Below are positions 18,280-27,722 of a stretch of DNA of 64,000 nt, piece after piece; position 1 is the first letter of the stretch, and each line of letters starts with the position of its first letter. The notes beneath the pieces were generated by a model, which was given only the letters and a program-made list of their open reading frames with translations, had not been told where the DNA came from and searched no databases. Location of the stretch: the NCBI RefSeq assembly GCF_002236115.1, contig NZ_NIWT01000003.1, positions 248,001 to 312,000 on the forward strand. The letters are read 5' to 3'. This DNA is from Pseudomonas jessenii. GTDB lineage: Bacteria > Pseudomonadota > Gammaproteobacteria > Pseudomonadales > Pseudomonadaceae. The position numbers were made by a program, and so were the translations under genes.

Positions 18280-20514
18280 TTATGGGTTCAAGGGCGGCGG
18301 ATCGCGCCAGAAACGCCGTTCCTGGCGCATTGACCACGGCGGCTCGAAGCGCCCCAGTTGCAGACGAATGGCACCCTGTTCGACGCTGTCGTAGATCGCC
18401 ATTCCACGTTTTTGATAACGGGCGATGACCGTGGGATGCGGATGGCCAAACGAATTGCCCTGCCCGCGGGAGATCAGCGCACCTTTGGGTTGCAGGACAT
18501 CCAGCAGGGCATTGGACGACGAACTGCGACTGCCGTGGTGTGGCGCCTGCAGCCAATCGGTGGGCCGGGCCAACGGACTGTCCAGCAGGGCTCTCTCGGC
18601 GGCGGCATCGATGTCGCCACTCAACAGCAGCCGTTCGCCATTGGCCTCGATCAACAAGACACAAGAGTTCTGGTTGCTATCGCCGGCCAATGGCCAGTGC
18701 CAAAGCTGGAAATCGACTTCATCCCAGGTCCATCGCCGACCGCTCTCACATCTCCCGGCCTGCAGTTGCGCAGGCAAGTCTGACGGTTCACCACTGACCA
18801 CCTGTTTCACCGGCAACCCCCTGGCAATCGCCGGGGCACCGCCGGCATGATCGGCGTGGGCGTGGCTGATCAGCATCAGGTCTATGCCCTTCACCCCCAG
18901 TTTGCGCAATGCCGGCAGCACCACCCGTTCCCCCTGGTCGAGTTCTCCGAAACGCGGTCCGGCGTCATACAGCAACGTGTGATGCCGGGTGCGCACCAGG
19001 ATCGCCAGGCCTTGACCGACATCCAGTTGCCAGACTTCCGCCATGCCCTCCTGCAACATCGGCCTGGGCGAAAAAACCAGCATCAACAGCATGGGCCACC
19101 CTAACGGGCGCATCGGCAAGCCTCGCGGCAGCAAGAGCAAAAAGGCGCCAATAGCACCGATTGCCCAGGCCCATAGCGGGATCGCCGCGGGCACCCACGC
19201 AGGAACCTGACCGGAGACGCCCCCCAAGCCGCTGAACCAACCGTCGATCAGACCGCCAGCCAGCCACAGCAATTTCTCACCCACATAAGGCACCGGCAGC
19301 AACAGCGTCCCGAGCAACGCAGGTGGCAGTACCGCCAGACTGATCCAGGGCACCGCAAACAAATTGGCCAGCGGCCCGCTCAGACTGATGGGCAACCCCA
19401 GTGCCAATAACAACGGACACAGCCCGATTGCAATCAGCCACTGGGCACGGGTCCAGGTCTGCCACCAACGCCACGGCCCCAAACGTCCGCCGAAGGTCAA
19501 TATCAAGACTGCCACGGCCGCGAAAGACAGCCAGAAACCAGGCTGGAGACTCGCCAGCGGCGCCAGCAGCAAAATGCCGTTGAGTGCCAACAACAGTGGC
19601 CACCACGCACCGAGATGACGGAACCGCAGACGCCACAACAACACCAGACCAATCATCAAGCAGGCCCGTCGCACCGGCACCTCGAAACCGGCCAGCATCC
19701 CGTAACCGAGCGCAGCGGCGAATGCCAGGCCACACGCCCAGGGCAACCATGGCAGACGGTTCGGCCATAACCCAAAGCGGGCCAGGCCGGCGATCAGCAG
19801 ATACACGACGCCCGCCAGCAATCCGATGTGCTGCCCGGAAATCACCAACAGATGAACCGTGCCGGTGTCCTGCAATACCTGCCAGTCTTCGCGACTCAAC
19901 CCGGCGCCGTCCCCGAGCACCAACGCCGTCAACGCGCCGTTTCGCCCTTGGGCATCCACCGCCAGCAAACGCTGACGGATTGCATCGCGCCAGGCCCATT
20001 GGGCTGGCGCAAGGCGTTCGCCCTGCTTGATCGTCCCGGTCGCCCCGATGCGTTGTGCCAACAACCAGGCCTGGTAGTCGAAGGCCTGCGGATTGAGCAG
20101 CCCGACCGGACGCTTCAACTTGACTGCCAGGCGCCAGCGCTCGCCACTGTTCACCGGCGGCCCGCCATACCAGGCCAGACGCATTTGCTGCGGCAGCCGG
20201 GTACGTCGGGACTGGATGTCGGTCAACTCGAAACGCACGACACCGTCGTCATGCCGGGGCAAGCCAGTGACCCGCCCTTCGACCCAACGGGTTTCTCCGT
20301 CCAGCGCCGGCGGTAACCGGTCATCCAGCGCCCACTGCGCATTCGCGCAGGCCCAACTCAGGCCGAACAAGTAAAACGCCACCGGATAAGTCCTGAACGG
20401 CAGCAACATCAAGCCCGCCACCGGCATCGCCAGCCATAACCAGACCGGCGGTAATGCCGGTAAAAAACGCAAGGTCAAAAGACCCAACGCCAGCGCCATC
20501 ATCCCTGTGCGCAT
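18280..20514 (-). CDS. comEC: DNA uptake channel protein ComEC/Rec2
   Basis: A polytopic inner-membrane protein of 744 residues. It has an N-terminal helical segment, an OB-like soluble domain (residues 60-170), the competence membrane domain (HLLVISGQHIGLLAGVVYLL near 230 is its hallmark) and a C-terminal metallo-beta-lactamase domain. That domain has DVGQGLAIL, SHAHADHAGG, SGDID and APHHGSRSSSS, the metal ligands of the nuclease. ComEC carries single-stranded DNA across the inner membrane in natural transformation. An upstream TTG is in frame, but the ATG has the better Shine-Dalgarno sequence (AAGGAC). It looks intact. Confidence 0.93.
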   Translation of the reverse strand: MRTGMMALALGLLTLRFLPALPPVWLWLAMPVAGLMLLPFRTYPVAFYLFGLSWACANAQWALDDRLPPALDGETRWVEGRVTGLPRHDDGVVRFELTDIQSRRTRLPQQMRLAWYGGPPVNSGERWRLAVKLKRPVGLLNPQAFDYQAWLLAQRIGATGTIKQGERLAPAQWAWRDAIRQRLLAVDAQGRNGALTALVLGDGAGLSREDWQVLQDTGTVHLLVISGQHIGLLAGVVYLLIAGLARFGLWPNRLPWLPWACGLAFAAALGYGMLAGFEVPVRRACLMIGLVLLWRLRFRHLGAWWPLLLALNGILLLAPLASLQPGFWLSFAAVAVLILTFGGRLGPWRWWQTWTRAQWLIAIGLCPLLLALGLPISLSGPLANLFAVPWISLAVLPPALLGTLLLPVPYVGEKLLWLAGGLIDGWFSGLGGVSGQVPAWVPAAIPLWAWAIGAIGAFLLLLPRGLPMRPLGWPMLLMLVFSPRPMLQEGMAEVWQLDVGQGLAILVRTRHHTLLYDAGPRFGELDQGERVVLPALRKLGVKGIDLMLISHAHADHAGGAPAIARGLPVKQVVSGEPSDLPAQLQAGRCESGRRWTWDEVDFQLWHWPLAGDSNQNSCVLLIEANGERLLLSGDIDAAAERALLDSPLARPTDWLQAPHHGSRSSSSNALLDVLQPKGALISRGQGNSFGHPHPTVIARYQKRGMAIYDSVEQGAIRLQLGRFEPPWSMRQERRFWRDPPPLNP

Positions 20515-20649
20515 AAGCCCGTCCTTGAAAGTCCCCTTCAAGGCTTAGCCCGCTCGTCGCATGGGCGCCGTCAATAATTGTCACAAAATCTGAATAGGTA
20601 GTTCATGGAATCCAGACATACTTGCCGCCCTGACCGACCGAGAAGCCTT

Positions 20650-21165
20650 ATGCCCCGGCGCTTATTCAAACGCTACATGCCAGACCCGATGAGCATCAGG
20701 GAACACAAGTCCTTACGCTTTCTCGGCACGCTGTTGCATGACCCGAACCTGTGGCACCTCAACCGCCACTCCGTTGCCCGCGCCATGGCGGTGGGGCTGT
20801 TCGCCGCGTTCCTGCCGATCCCGCTACAGATGCTGCTGGCGGCAATCCTCGCCATCATCGTGCGCGGCAACATGCCGATTGCCGTGAGCCTGGTCTGGCT
20901 GACCAATCCGATCACCATGCCTGCCGTGTTCTTCTGCACCTACCAGACCGGCGCCTGGCTGATGGACGTTCCCGCCCGGCAGTTGCCGGACTCACTGAAC
21001 TGGGAATGGATCACGGGTGAAATCTCGACCTTGTGGCAACCGTTTCTGTTGGGCTCGGTGGTAACGGGGCTGGTACTCGGCGCACTGGCCTACTTCCTGG
21101 TGATGATGTATTGGCGCTGGTGGGTGGCCAGGCAGTGGAAGCGGCGCAAGAAGAGCCGGATGTGA
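20650..21165 (+). CDS. DUF2062 inner-membrane protein
   Basis: A 171-residue protein starting MPRRLFKRYMPDP, with several hydrophobic helices (AMAVGLFAAFLPIPLQMLLAAI and the C-terminal FLLGSVVTGLVLGALAYFLV) and a basic tail. The FxxFxPxP-like LFAAFLPIPLQM motif and the LVWLTNPITMPAVF segment are typical of DUF2062. No function is established. It is divergent from comEC; an earlier in-frame ATG at 20605 is disfavoured because conserved sequence starts at 20650. Confidence 0.88.
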   Translation: MPRRLFKRYMPDPMSIREHKSLRFLGTLLHDPNLWHLNRHSVARAMAVGLFAAFLPIPLQMLLAAILAIIVRGNMPIAVSLVWLTNPITMPAVFFCTYQTGAWLMDVPARQLPDSLNWEWITGEISTLWQPFLLGSVVTGLVLGALAYFLVMMYWRWWVARQWKRRKKSRM

Positions 21166-21171
21166 GAATGC

Positions 21172-21205
21172 AAAACGGCCTCCACTTGGGAGGCCGTTTT
21201 TTTTT
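21172..21205 (+). terminator. Terminator of the DUF2062 gene
   Basis: AAAACGGCCTCC pairs with GGAGGCCGTTTT across a short loop, followed by a T-run, seven bases after the stop codon. Confidence 0.9.
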
Positions 21206-21222
21206 GCGGTGTCCGGGCTGAC

Positions 21223-21308
21223 GCCATCGCGAGCAAGCTCGCTCCCACATTCAATCTACGCGGCGAACAAGATCCCCTGTGGGAGCGAGCTTGCTCGCGA
21301 TGCAGGCG
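21223..21308. repeat. REP doublet, opposite order of arms
   Basis: GCCATCGCGAGCAAGCTCGCTCCCAC is followed after about 36 bases by GTGGGAGCGAGCTTGCTCGCGAT. The arms are arranged tail to tail, the reverse of the other five doublets. It lies between convergent genes. Confidence 0.9.
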
Positions 21309-21320
21309 ACGCGGTATTCC

Positions 21321-22100
21321 TTAAGTCCGCATCCCGCGCCCGCTGACCAGCAACCTTGCACTACCGAAATACAGCACCGCGGTCGCAACCAGCATGAAGG
21401 CGATGGCCACGCTGATGCGGATATCCGATACGCCAAGGATGCCGTAGCGGAACGCGTTGACCATGTGCAGCACCGGGTTGGCCAAGGACACGGTCTGCCA
21501 GAACGGTGGCAGCAAGGTGATTGAGTAGAAGACCCCGCCCAGGTAGGTCAGTGGCGTCAGCACGAAAGTCGGGATGATCGAAATGTCATCGAAGTTGCGC
21601 GCAAACACGGCGTTGATGAAGCCCAGCAACGAGAAGATGGTCGCGGTCAGCACCACCACCAGAATGGTCACGCCCAGGTGATGCACCTGCAAGTGGGTGA
21701 AGAACAGCGACAGCAGGGTCACGATGATCCCCACCATCAGGCCACGCAGCACGCCGCCCAGGGTATAGCCAATCAGAATGGTGTGCGGCGACAGCGGCGA
21801 GACCATCAATTCTTCAATGGACCGCTGGAACTTGCTGCCGAAGAAACTCGATACCACGTTGCCGTAGGAGTTGGTGATCACCGACATCATGATCAGCCCC
21901 GGCACGATGTACTCCATGTAAGTGAAGCCACCCATGTCGCCGATCTGCCGACCGATCAGATTACCGAAGATCACGAAGTACAGGACCATGGTGATGGCCG
22001 GCGGCAGCAGGGTCTGGGGCCAGATCCGGGTGAAACGCCGGACTTCACGGTAAACGATGGTGTTGAGGGCAACGAGGTTGGGGCGCAGCTCGGAACTCAT
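21321..22100 (-). CDS. ABC-2 type exporter permease
   Basis: A 259-residue permease with about six transmembrane helices and the ABC-2 signature region NPVLHMVNAFRYGILG near the C-terminus. It resembles E. coli YadH. It overlaps the ATPase gene by four bases and forms the membrane part of that exporter. The substrate is unknown; relatives move lipids, polysaccharides or drugs. Confidence 0.9.
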   Translation of the reverse strand: MSSELRPNLVALNTIVYREVRRFTRIWPQTLLPPAITMVLYFVIFGNLIGRQIGDMGGFTYMEYIVPGLIMMSVITNSYGNVVSSFFGSKFQRSIEELMVSPLSPHTILIGYTLGGVLRGLMVGIIVTLLSLFFTHLQVHHLGVTILVVVLTATIFSLLGFINAVFARNFDDISIIPTFVLTPLTYLGGVFYSITLLPPFWQTVSLANPVLHMVNAFRYGILGVSDIRISVAIAFMLVATAVLYFGSARLLVSGRGMRT

Positions 22101-23029
22101 ACCGCCACCTTCGACAGATTTTTCTCCACCAGGGACACGAACAACTCCTCGAGGCGATTGGTTTTGTTACGCAGGCTCAGCACTTCGATGTTCTGCTGCG
22201 CCAACTGGGTGAACAGCGCGGTGATGCCCATGGACTTCTCCACCTGGACTTCCAGGGTGTGGCTGTCGATCAGCCGGGACGGATAGCCGAGCAACTGCGG
22301 CGCCGCTGGCAGGTCGCCCTTGAGGTCCAGCAGGAAGGTTTCGACATGCAACTGGCTGAGCAACTGCCGCATGCTGGTGTTCTCGACGATGGTGCCGTGG
22401 TCGATGATGCCGATGTTGCGGCACAGCTGCTCAGCCTCTTCCAGATAGTGGGTCGTGAGGATGATGGTGATGCCTTTCTGGTTCAGCTCGGTGAGGAAGC
22501 TCCACATCGAGCGACGCAGTTCGATGTCCACCCCGGCGGTCGGCTCGTCGAGGATCAGCAGACGCGGTTCATGAACCAGCGCGCGGGCGATCATCAGGCG
22601 ACGCTTCATACCGCCGGACAGCGAGCGCGATGGCACGTCCTTCTTGTCCCACAGGCCGAGCTGGGTCAGGTACTGTTCGGCGCGTTCCTTGGCGATTTTC
22701 GCCGGGATGCCGTAGTAGCCGGCCTGGGTCACGACGATGTCGAAGGTCTTTTCGAACTGGTTGAAGTTGAATTCCTGAGGCACCACGCCGATGGAGCGCT
22801 TGAGCTGCGCAGGATTCCTGTCCAGGTCGTGACCGAAGATGTTCACCGTGCCGCTGGTCTTGTTCACCAGGGTCGAGAGAATACCGATGGTCGTGGACTT
22901 GCCGGCGCCGTTCGGGCCGAGCAAGGCGAAAAAGTCACCTTCGGCGACATCCAGATCGATACCACTCAGGGCCTGGAAACCGTTGCCGTAGGTTTTGGTT
23001 AGCTGCCGGATGGACAGAGCGGAACTCAT
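22097..23029 (-). CDS. ABC exporter ATP-binding protein
   Basis: A 310-residue ATPase with Walker A LLGPNGAGKSTT near residue 40, Q-loop VVPQEFNFN, signature RSLSGGMKRRLMIARAL, Walker B LLILDEPTAG and switch histidine TTHYLEEAEQL. The C-terminal 80 residues follow the YadG/CcmA-type pattern. Start chosen at MSSALSIRQLTKTYG, where family similarity begins. It pairs with the overlapping permease gene as a two-component exporter. Confidence 0.93.
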   Translation of the reverse strand: MSSALSIRQLTKTYGNGFQALSGIDLDVAEGDFFALLGPNGAGKSTTIGILSTLVNKTSGTVNIFGHDLDRNPAQLKRSIGVVPQEFNFNQFEKTFDIVVTQAGYYGIPAKIAKERAEQYLTQLGLWDKKDVPSRSLSGGMKRRLMIARALVHEPRLLILDEPTAGVDIELRRSMWSFLTELNQKGITIILTTHYLEEAEQLCRNIGIIDHGTIVENTSMRQLLSQLHVETFLLDLKGDLPAAPQLLGYPSRLIDSHTLEVQVEKSMGITALFTQLAQQNIEVLSLRNKTNRLEELFVSLVEKNLSKVAV

Positions 23030-23161
23030 ATCTGATTTACGCACCAAGATGGGAAGAAAAGGATAAGTATGGGCGGCGGCGAACAAAACAACCGCAGCGG
23101 AGTGGCACAATGGTGCTTGTCGCCGCCACACAAGTACAGTCAAGCGTGTCGATAGTGAGTA

Positions 23162-23785
23162 TTAAGTCAACGCGGTCATGACCGCCTTTTGATACGCCGG
23201 ACGCTGTTTCAACCGGCCATACCAGGCCTGCAGATGCGGTTGTGGCGCACGTTCGATCGGCATCTCGAACCAGGCATAAATGAAACTGCCCAGGGGAATA
23301 TCGCCCATGCCGATCTCGTCTCCGGACAGGTAGGGCTTGTTCGCCAACGCCTGATCGGCCATTGCCAGCAGCGTGTCGCACTCCTTGATCGCCGCCTTGA
23401 TGGCGGGCCAGTCCTGCTGGTCTGCCGGGGTACGCAGCACACCCCAGAACACGGTACGGAACGGGCCGGCAAAGCTTGAGGTGGTCCAGTCCATCCACTT
23501 GTCGGCAGTGGCCCGGGCCTTGGGACTATTCGGGTACCAGGCCGTGCCGTCGGCATGCAAGGCCATCAGGTAACGCACGATGGCGTTGGACTCCCACAAC
23601 ACAAAACCGTCGTCTTCAATGACAGGCACGCGACCATTGGGATTCATGGCGCGGTATTCGGGTGTATCGACGACACCAAAGGCGCCACCGGCATCGATCG
23701 CCTCGTAGGCCAGTCCCAGTTCTTCGGCGGCCCACAATGGTTTTCTGACATTCGACGAGTTTTTCCGACCCCAGATCTTCAGCAT
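23162..23785 (-). CDS. Glutathione S-transferase family protein
   Basis: A 207-residue GST. The thioredoxin-like N-terminal domain includes WGRKNSSNVRK (probable glutathione-activating serine), NPNGRVPVIEDDG and WESNAIVRYL (glutathione gamma-glutamyl binding). The C-terminal helical domain has the N-capping box IGMGDIPLGSFIY. The substrate is not predictable. Confidence 0.9.
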   Translation of the reverse strand: MLKIWGRKNSSNVRKPLWAAEELGLAYEAIDAGGAFGVVDTPEYRAMNPNGRVPVIEDDGFVLWESNAIVRYLMALHADGTAWYPNSPKARATADKWMDWTTSSFAGPFRTVFWGVLRTPADQQDWPAIKAAIKECDTLLAMADQALANKPYLSGDEIGMGDIPLGSFIYAWFEMPIERAPQPHLQAWYGRLKQRPAYQKAVMTALT

Positions 23786-23828
23786 GACCGCCTCTTTTTC
23801 GGTAAGTGGGCAGGCAGCATACGCCGGA

Positions 23829-24488
23829 TCAGGCGCGACTCAAATCGCTCTGCATGTCGCCCAATAGTGGTTGCTGTTGCTCACCGAACAGGTGCGGATA
23901 GCACTTTTCCAGGTGTTCGAAAAAGAACGCTTCAGGTACGTCGGCGAACTGGCCGTGATCGACCAGGTACTCCATCAGCTTCGCGCCATCGCGGTTGAAG
24001 GGATGAAAAACGCTGTCGTTGATCCCGTCGAATTCCAGCGGCGCCACATTGAACAGGTCGCAGAGTTTGCGGTTGAACGCGGGTGTCGCCTTGACCCAGC
24101 GATCCTGCAAGTAAAACTCGGTGTAGCCGTGCATGGCGAACATGTCGCTCTTGAGCAATTCGAGCAGCCGTGGCGTCGACAAATGATTGCGCACATCCGC
24201 CAGGCCGATCCGCGCGGGAATCCCGCAATGCCGCGCTGCACCTGCCAGCAACGTGGCCTTGGGCACGCAATAACTCTCCCCGGCCGCCAGCGCATAACTG
24301 CCGCGCAGGGTCTGCGGGTCGCGACTGAACGTGTACGGGTTGTAGCGCACCGCTTCGCGCACGGCGTAATAGAGACTGATCGCCTGCTCCAGCGGATCGC
24401 GACTGGCGCCACGGTGCTTTTCGGCGAACTCCACCACGGACGGATGGTCACTATCGATGAAGCGGCCGGGACTCAGATACTCGCGCAT
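23829..24488 (-). CDS. Transglutaminase-like (cysteine protease fold) domain protein
   Basis: A 219-residue protein. The transglutaminase core cysteine lies in GESYCVPKATLLAGAARHCGIPAR and the histidine in MHGYTEFYLQDRWVKATPAFN. The usual aspartate after the tryptophan is replaced within WVKATPAF, as I remember for this subgroup. It may be a protease or amidase acting in the cytoplasm; no signal peptide is seen. Start at MREYLSPG is supported by GGAGAT placed before it. It is divergent from fadE. Confidence 0.8.
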   Translation of the reverse strand: MREYLSPGRFIDSDHPSVVEFAEKHRGASRDPLEQAISLYYAVREAVRYNPYTFSRDPQTLRGSYALAAGESYCVPKATLLAGAARHCGIPARIGLADVRNHLSTPRLLELLKSDMFAMHGYTEFYLQDRWVKATPAFNRKLCDLFNVAPLEFDGINDSVFHPFNRDGAKLMEYLVDHGQFADVPEAFFFEHLEKCYPHLFGEQQQPLLGDMQSDLSRA

Positions 24489-24737
24489 GAAAATAATCTC
24501 CTGGGGAAGCTCCGAGTCTAGCGAGAGCTTCAGCACAGAGATAACGACGTTTCGGCCAAACATGGCCGCTTTGCCGCTCGCTCAATGAACGTATTTCCCA
24601 CGTGTGCGGCCCATTTGTCGCACGAAAATCATCCGGGGTTTCCCACGATTCGAATCACATCGCTCCAACCAGCCTGTTTCGCGGATGCCGTCTAAGCTCT
24701 GTGGGCTGGTTCGCCCTGGTTTCACGGAGGAATGAAT

Positions 24738-27185
24738 ATGCTGTTGTTGTGGATACTGGTTTTGCTGGTCGGGATTGCTTATTTGGCCCACCGCCGCATC
24801 GCCCCGCTGCCCGCCTTGGTCATCGTGGCCATCTATGTTGTGGCCATGGGCGCTTTCAGCCGCGCACCGGGCTGGCTGCTGCTGGTTTTCTGGGTGTTGA
24901 TCGCCGCCGTCGCCGCGCCTTTGCTGCTGCCCGACCTGCGCCGCAAACTGTTCAGCGCGCCGATGTTCAACTGGTTCCAGAAAACCCTGCCGCCGATGTC
25001 GCAAACCGAACGCGATGCCATCGACGCTGGCACGGTCTGGTGGGACGGCGAACTGTTCAGTGGCCGTCCGGACTGGAGCAAGCTGCTGTCCTATCCCAAG
25101 GCGCAATTGAATGAAGAGGAACAGGCCTTCATCGACGGGCCGACCGAAACACTCTGCGCCATGGTCAGTGAATGGCAGCTCGGTCAAACCATGGACCTGC
25201 CGCCGCAAGCCTGGACATTCATCAAGGACAACGGCTTTTTCGCCCTGATCATCCCCAAGGAGTTTGGCGGCAAGGGCTTCTCCGCCTATGCCCACTCGCA
25301 AGTGGCGATGAAACTGGCGAGCCACAGCGGCGACCTTGCCTCAACCGTGATGGTCCCCAATTCCCTCGGCCCGGCCGAACTGTTGCTGCATTACGGCACC
25401 GACGAACAACGCAATCATTACCTGCCTCGCCTGGCGCGCGGCGACGACATCCCGTGTTTTGCCCTGACCGGCCCGCTGGCCGGCTCCGACGCCGGCGGCA
25501 TGCCGGACTCAGGAGTGATCTGCAAAGGTGAATGGGAGGGCCAGGAAGTCCTCGGCCTGCGCCTGAACTGGGAAAAACGCTACATCACCCTCGGTCCGGT
25601 GGCCACCCTCCTCGGCCTGGCCTTCAAGGCCTACGATCCGGATCACCTGCTGGGTGACAAGGAAGACCTGGGCATCAGCCTGGCACTGATTCCGACCGAC
25701 ATCGCCGGTGTCGAGATCGGCCGCCGGCATCTGCCGTTGGGCGCGGCATTCATGAATGGCCCGAACTCGGGCAAGGACGTGTTCGTCCCGCTGGAGTTCC
25801 TCATCGGCGGCCAGGAGATGCTCGGCAAAGGCTGGATGATGCTGATGAACTGCCTGTCGGTCGGGCGTTCGATTTCCCTGCCGGCGGTGGGCACCGGCAT
25901 GGCCAAGTTCACCAGTCTGGTAACGGGCCAATACGCTCAGGTTCGTGAGCAGTTCAATGTGCCGATTGCCTCGTTCGAAGGCATCCAGGAAGCCATGGCC
26001 CGCATTGGCGGCAACGCCTGGATGATGGACGCCGCCCGCATGCTGACCGCCAATGCAGTCGATCTGGGCGAGAAACCGTCGGTGCTGTCGGCAATTCTCA
26101 AGTACCACCTGACCGAACGCGCCCGCGACTGCATTAGCGACGCCATGGATGTGCACGGCGGCAAGGCGATCATCATGGGGCCGAACAACTACCTCGGTCG
26201 CAAATGGAACGGCGCGCCGATTTTCATCACCGTCGAAGGCGCGAACATTCTCTCGCGCAACCTGATGATCTTCGGCCAGGGCGCGATTCGCTGCCATCCC
26301 TTCGTGCTCAAGGAAATGGCCCTCGCCGGCCGTGAAGACAAGGATCAGGCGCTCAGAGAATTCGATGACCTGCTGCTCAAGCACATCGGTTTTGCCGTGG
26401 GCAACGCCGCCAGTACGCTGGTGCTCAATCTCGGTTTCGGGCATCTGGAACACACCCCGGGCGACAAACTCAGCCAAGGTTATTTCCGCGCACTCAACCG
26501 TCAGGCCGCTGCTTTCGCCCTGCTCGCCGACCTCAGCATGATGTTGCTGGGCGGCGCACTGAAACGCCGCGAACGCCTGTCTGCACGGCTAGGCGACGTA
26601 TTGAGCAACCTTTACCTGGCGTCCGCCGCGCTCAAGCGCTACAACGACCTTGACTCACCGCAGTACATGGCACCACTGCTGACCTGGGCCATGGAAGAAA
26701 GCCTGGGCCAGGCGGAACGGGCGATGGATGAACTGCTGAGCAACTTCCCGAACAAAGTCGCGGGCTGTGTGTTGCGAGTGATCGTGTTCCCGTTCGGGCG
26801 CCGGCACAAAGGGCCATCGGACAAACTCGGCGCCGAAGTCGCAGGGGTGATCGGCCGCGCCAAGGGCGACCCGGCACTGGAGGAAGTGCTCCTGGGGTGC
26901 TACCGCCCGCAAGCGAGCGACGATCCGGTCGGTGCATTGCAACACGCCTGTAATCTGTTGAGCGCCGCACAGCCGCTGCAGAAAAAACTGCATATGGCAC
27001 TCAAGAGTGGCCAGGTCAAACCGGTGGCCGGCGAGTCGGTAATCGATGCCGCCCTCGAGGCTGGCGTATTGCAGCCGGTGGAGGCCCAAACCCTGCGAGA
27101 AGCCGAGGCGGCCCGGCGCAAGGTGATCGATGTCGATGACTTTGGCAAAGAGGCCTTGGCACTGGCGGAGGGAAAAGTCCGCTGA
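24738..27185 (+). CDS. fadE: Acyl-CoA dehydrogenase FadE
   Basis: An 815-residue acyl-CoA dehydrogenase, the length of E. coli FadE. Two N-terminal hydrophobic helices (residues 1-60) anchor it to the inner membrane. The dehydrogenase body follows, with the FAD-linked segments FALTGPLAGSDAG and VHGGKAIIMGPNNYLGR, and an extra C-terminal domain. It catalyses the first oxidation in fatty acid beta-oxidation. GGAGG (24726-24730) fits the ATG at 24738 better than the one at 24732. A strong terminator follows. Confidence 0.95.
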   Translation: MLLLWILVLLVGIAYLAHRRIAPLPALVIVAIYVVAMGAFSRAPGWLLLVFWVLIAAVAAPLLLPDLRRKLFSAPMFNWFQKTLPPMSQTERDAIDAGTVWWDGELFSGRPDWSKLLSYPKAQLNEEEQAFIDGPTETLCAMVSEWQLGQTMDLPPQAWTFIKDNGFFALIIPKEFGGKGFSAYAHSQVAMKLASHSGDLASTVMVPNSLGPAELLLHYGTDEQRNHYLPRLARGDDIPCFALTGPLAGSDAGGMPDSGVICKGEWEGQEVLGLRLNWEKRYITLGPVATLLGLAFKAYDPDHLLGDKEDLGISLALIPTDIAGVEIGRRHLPLGAAFMNGPNSGKDVFVPLEFLIGGQEMLGKGWMMLMNCLSVGRSISLPAVGTGMAKFTSLVTGQYAQVREQFNVPIASFEGIQEAMARIGGNAWMMDAARMLTANAVDLGEKPSVLSAILKYHLTERARDCISDAMDVHGGKAIIMGPNNYLGRKWNGAPIFITVEGANILSRNLMIFGQGAIRCHPFVLKEMALAGREDKDQALREFDDLLLKHIGFAVGNAASTLVLNLGFGHLEHTPGDKLSQGYFRALNRQAAAFALLADLSMMLLGGALKRRERLSARLGDVLSNLYLASAALKRYNDLDSPQYMAPLLTWAMEESLGQAERAMDELLSNFPNKVAGCVLRVIVFPFGRRHKGPSDKLGAEVAGVIGRAKGDPALEEVLLGCYRPQASDDPVGALQHACNLLSAAQPLQKKLHMALKSGQVKPVAGESVIDAALEAGVLQPVEAQTLREAEAARRKVIDVDDFGKEALALAEGKVR

Positions 27186-27200
27186 TCCCGTCAAGCATGT

Positions 27201-27240
27201 AAAAACGGGCGCGGGCGCTTTATACTCCCGCGCCCGTTTT
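27201..27240 (+). terminator. Terminator of fadE
   Basis: AAAACGGGCGCGGG pairs with CCCGCGCCCGTTTT around an 11-base loop. Confidence 0.88.
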
Positions 27241-27259
27241 GCTCTTGAGGACTTATCTC

Positions 27260-27667
27260 GTGTCCAACATCGTTGCCGATCATCTCGTTTTACTCGACCA
27301 CCTGCGCAGCATCCTGGTCGCCGTAGGTGAGGCCGAGCAGGTTCCCGACGAAAGTCATGCCTTGTTCCTTGAGCGCTTCGACGAACTGCTTGCGTTACTG
27401 CCTGTCGACCCGATCGAAAGCCAGTACCTGGGCCAGGACATCCTGTGCCAGGTCATCACTCGCTATCCGCAAATCGCTCACCTGGTCCCGCGCGACCTGC
27501 TGTGGTATTTCGCCGGCGACTGCCTGCACTACATGCCCGATGATGAAATCGACCTGTATCAGGCACTGGAAGAGCGCCGCTTCGAAGCCGAACAGAACGA
27601 CGAGCCCTTCGACTGGAACCAGGAAAAGCAGTTGCTGGCGCTGTCGAACCAGGACAGCAAGCACTGA
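27260..27667 (+). CDS. Small conserved acidic protein (PA2817-like)
   Basis: A 135-residue acidic soluble protein starting at GTG (SNIVADHLVLLDHLRSILVAVGE). GAGGA lies eight bases before that start. It has no recognisable catalytic motif, signal peptide or membrane helix. From memory it resembles the Pseudomonas family next to fadE known from PAO1 as PA2817; this is recollection, not a search. It probably has its own promoter between the fadE terminator and the start. Confidence 0.75.
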   Translation: MSNIVADHLVLLDHLRSILVAVGEAEQVPDESHALFLERFDELLALLPVDPIESQYLGQDILCQVITRYPQIAHLVPRDLLWYFAGDCLHYMPDDEIDLYQALEERRFEAEQNDEPFDWNQEKQLLALSNQDSKH

Positions 27668-27685
27668 TCGTCAATCAGTGATGCC

Positions 27686-27722
27686 AAAGGCCCGCATGCT
27701 TGAGCATGCGGGCCTTTTTTTT
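27686..27722 (+). terminator. Terminator after the PA2817-like gene
   Basis: AAAGGCCCGCATGCT and AGCATGCGGGCCTTT are a perfect inverted repeat with a two-base loop followed by more T residues. Confidence 0.92.

Noticed and set aside
24530..24570. GTTT-N5-AAAC sequence near fadE as a PsrA site
   Set aside because: The half-sites are in the opposite orientation to the PsrA consensus that I remember, so it was not called.
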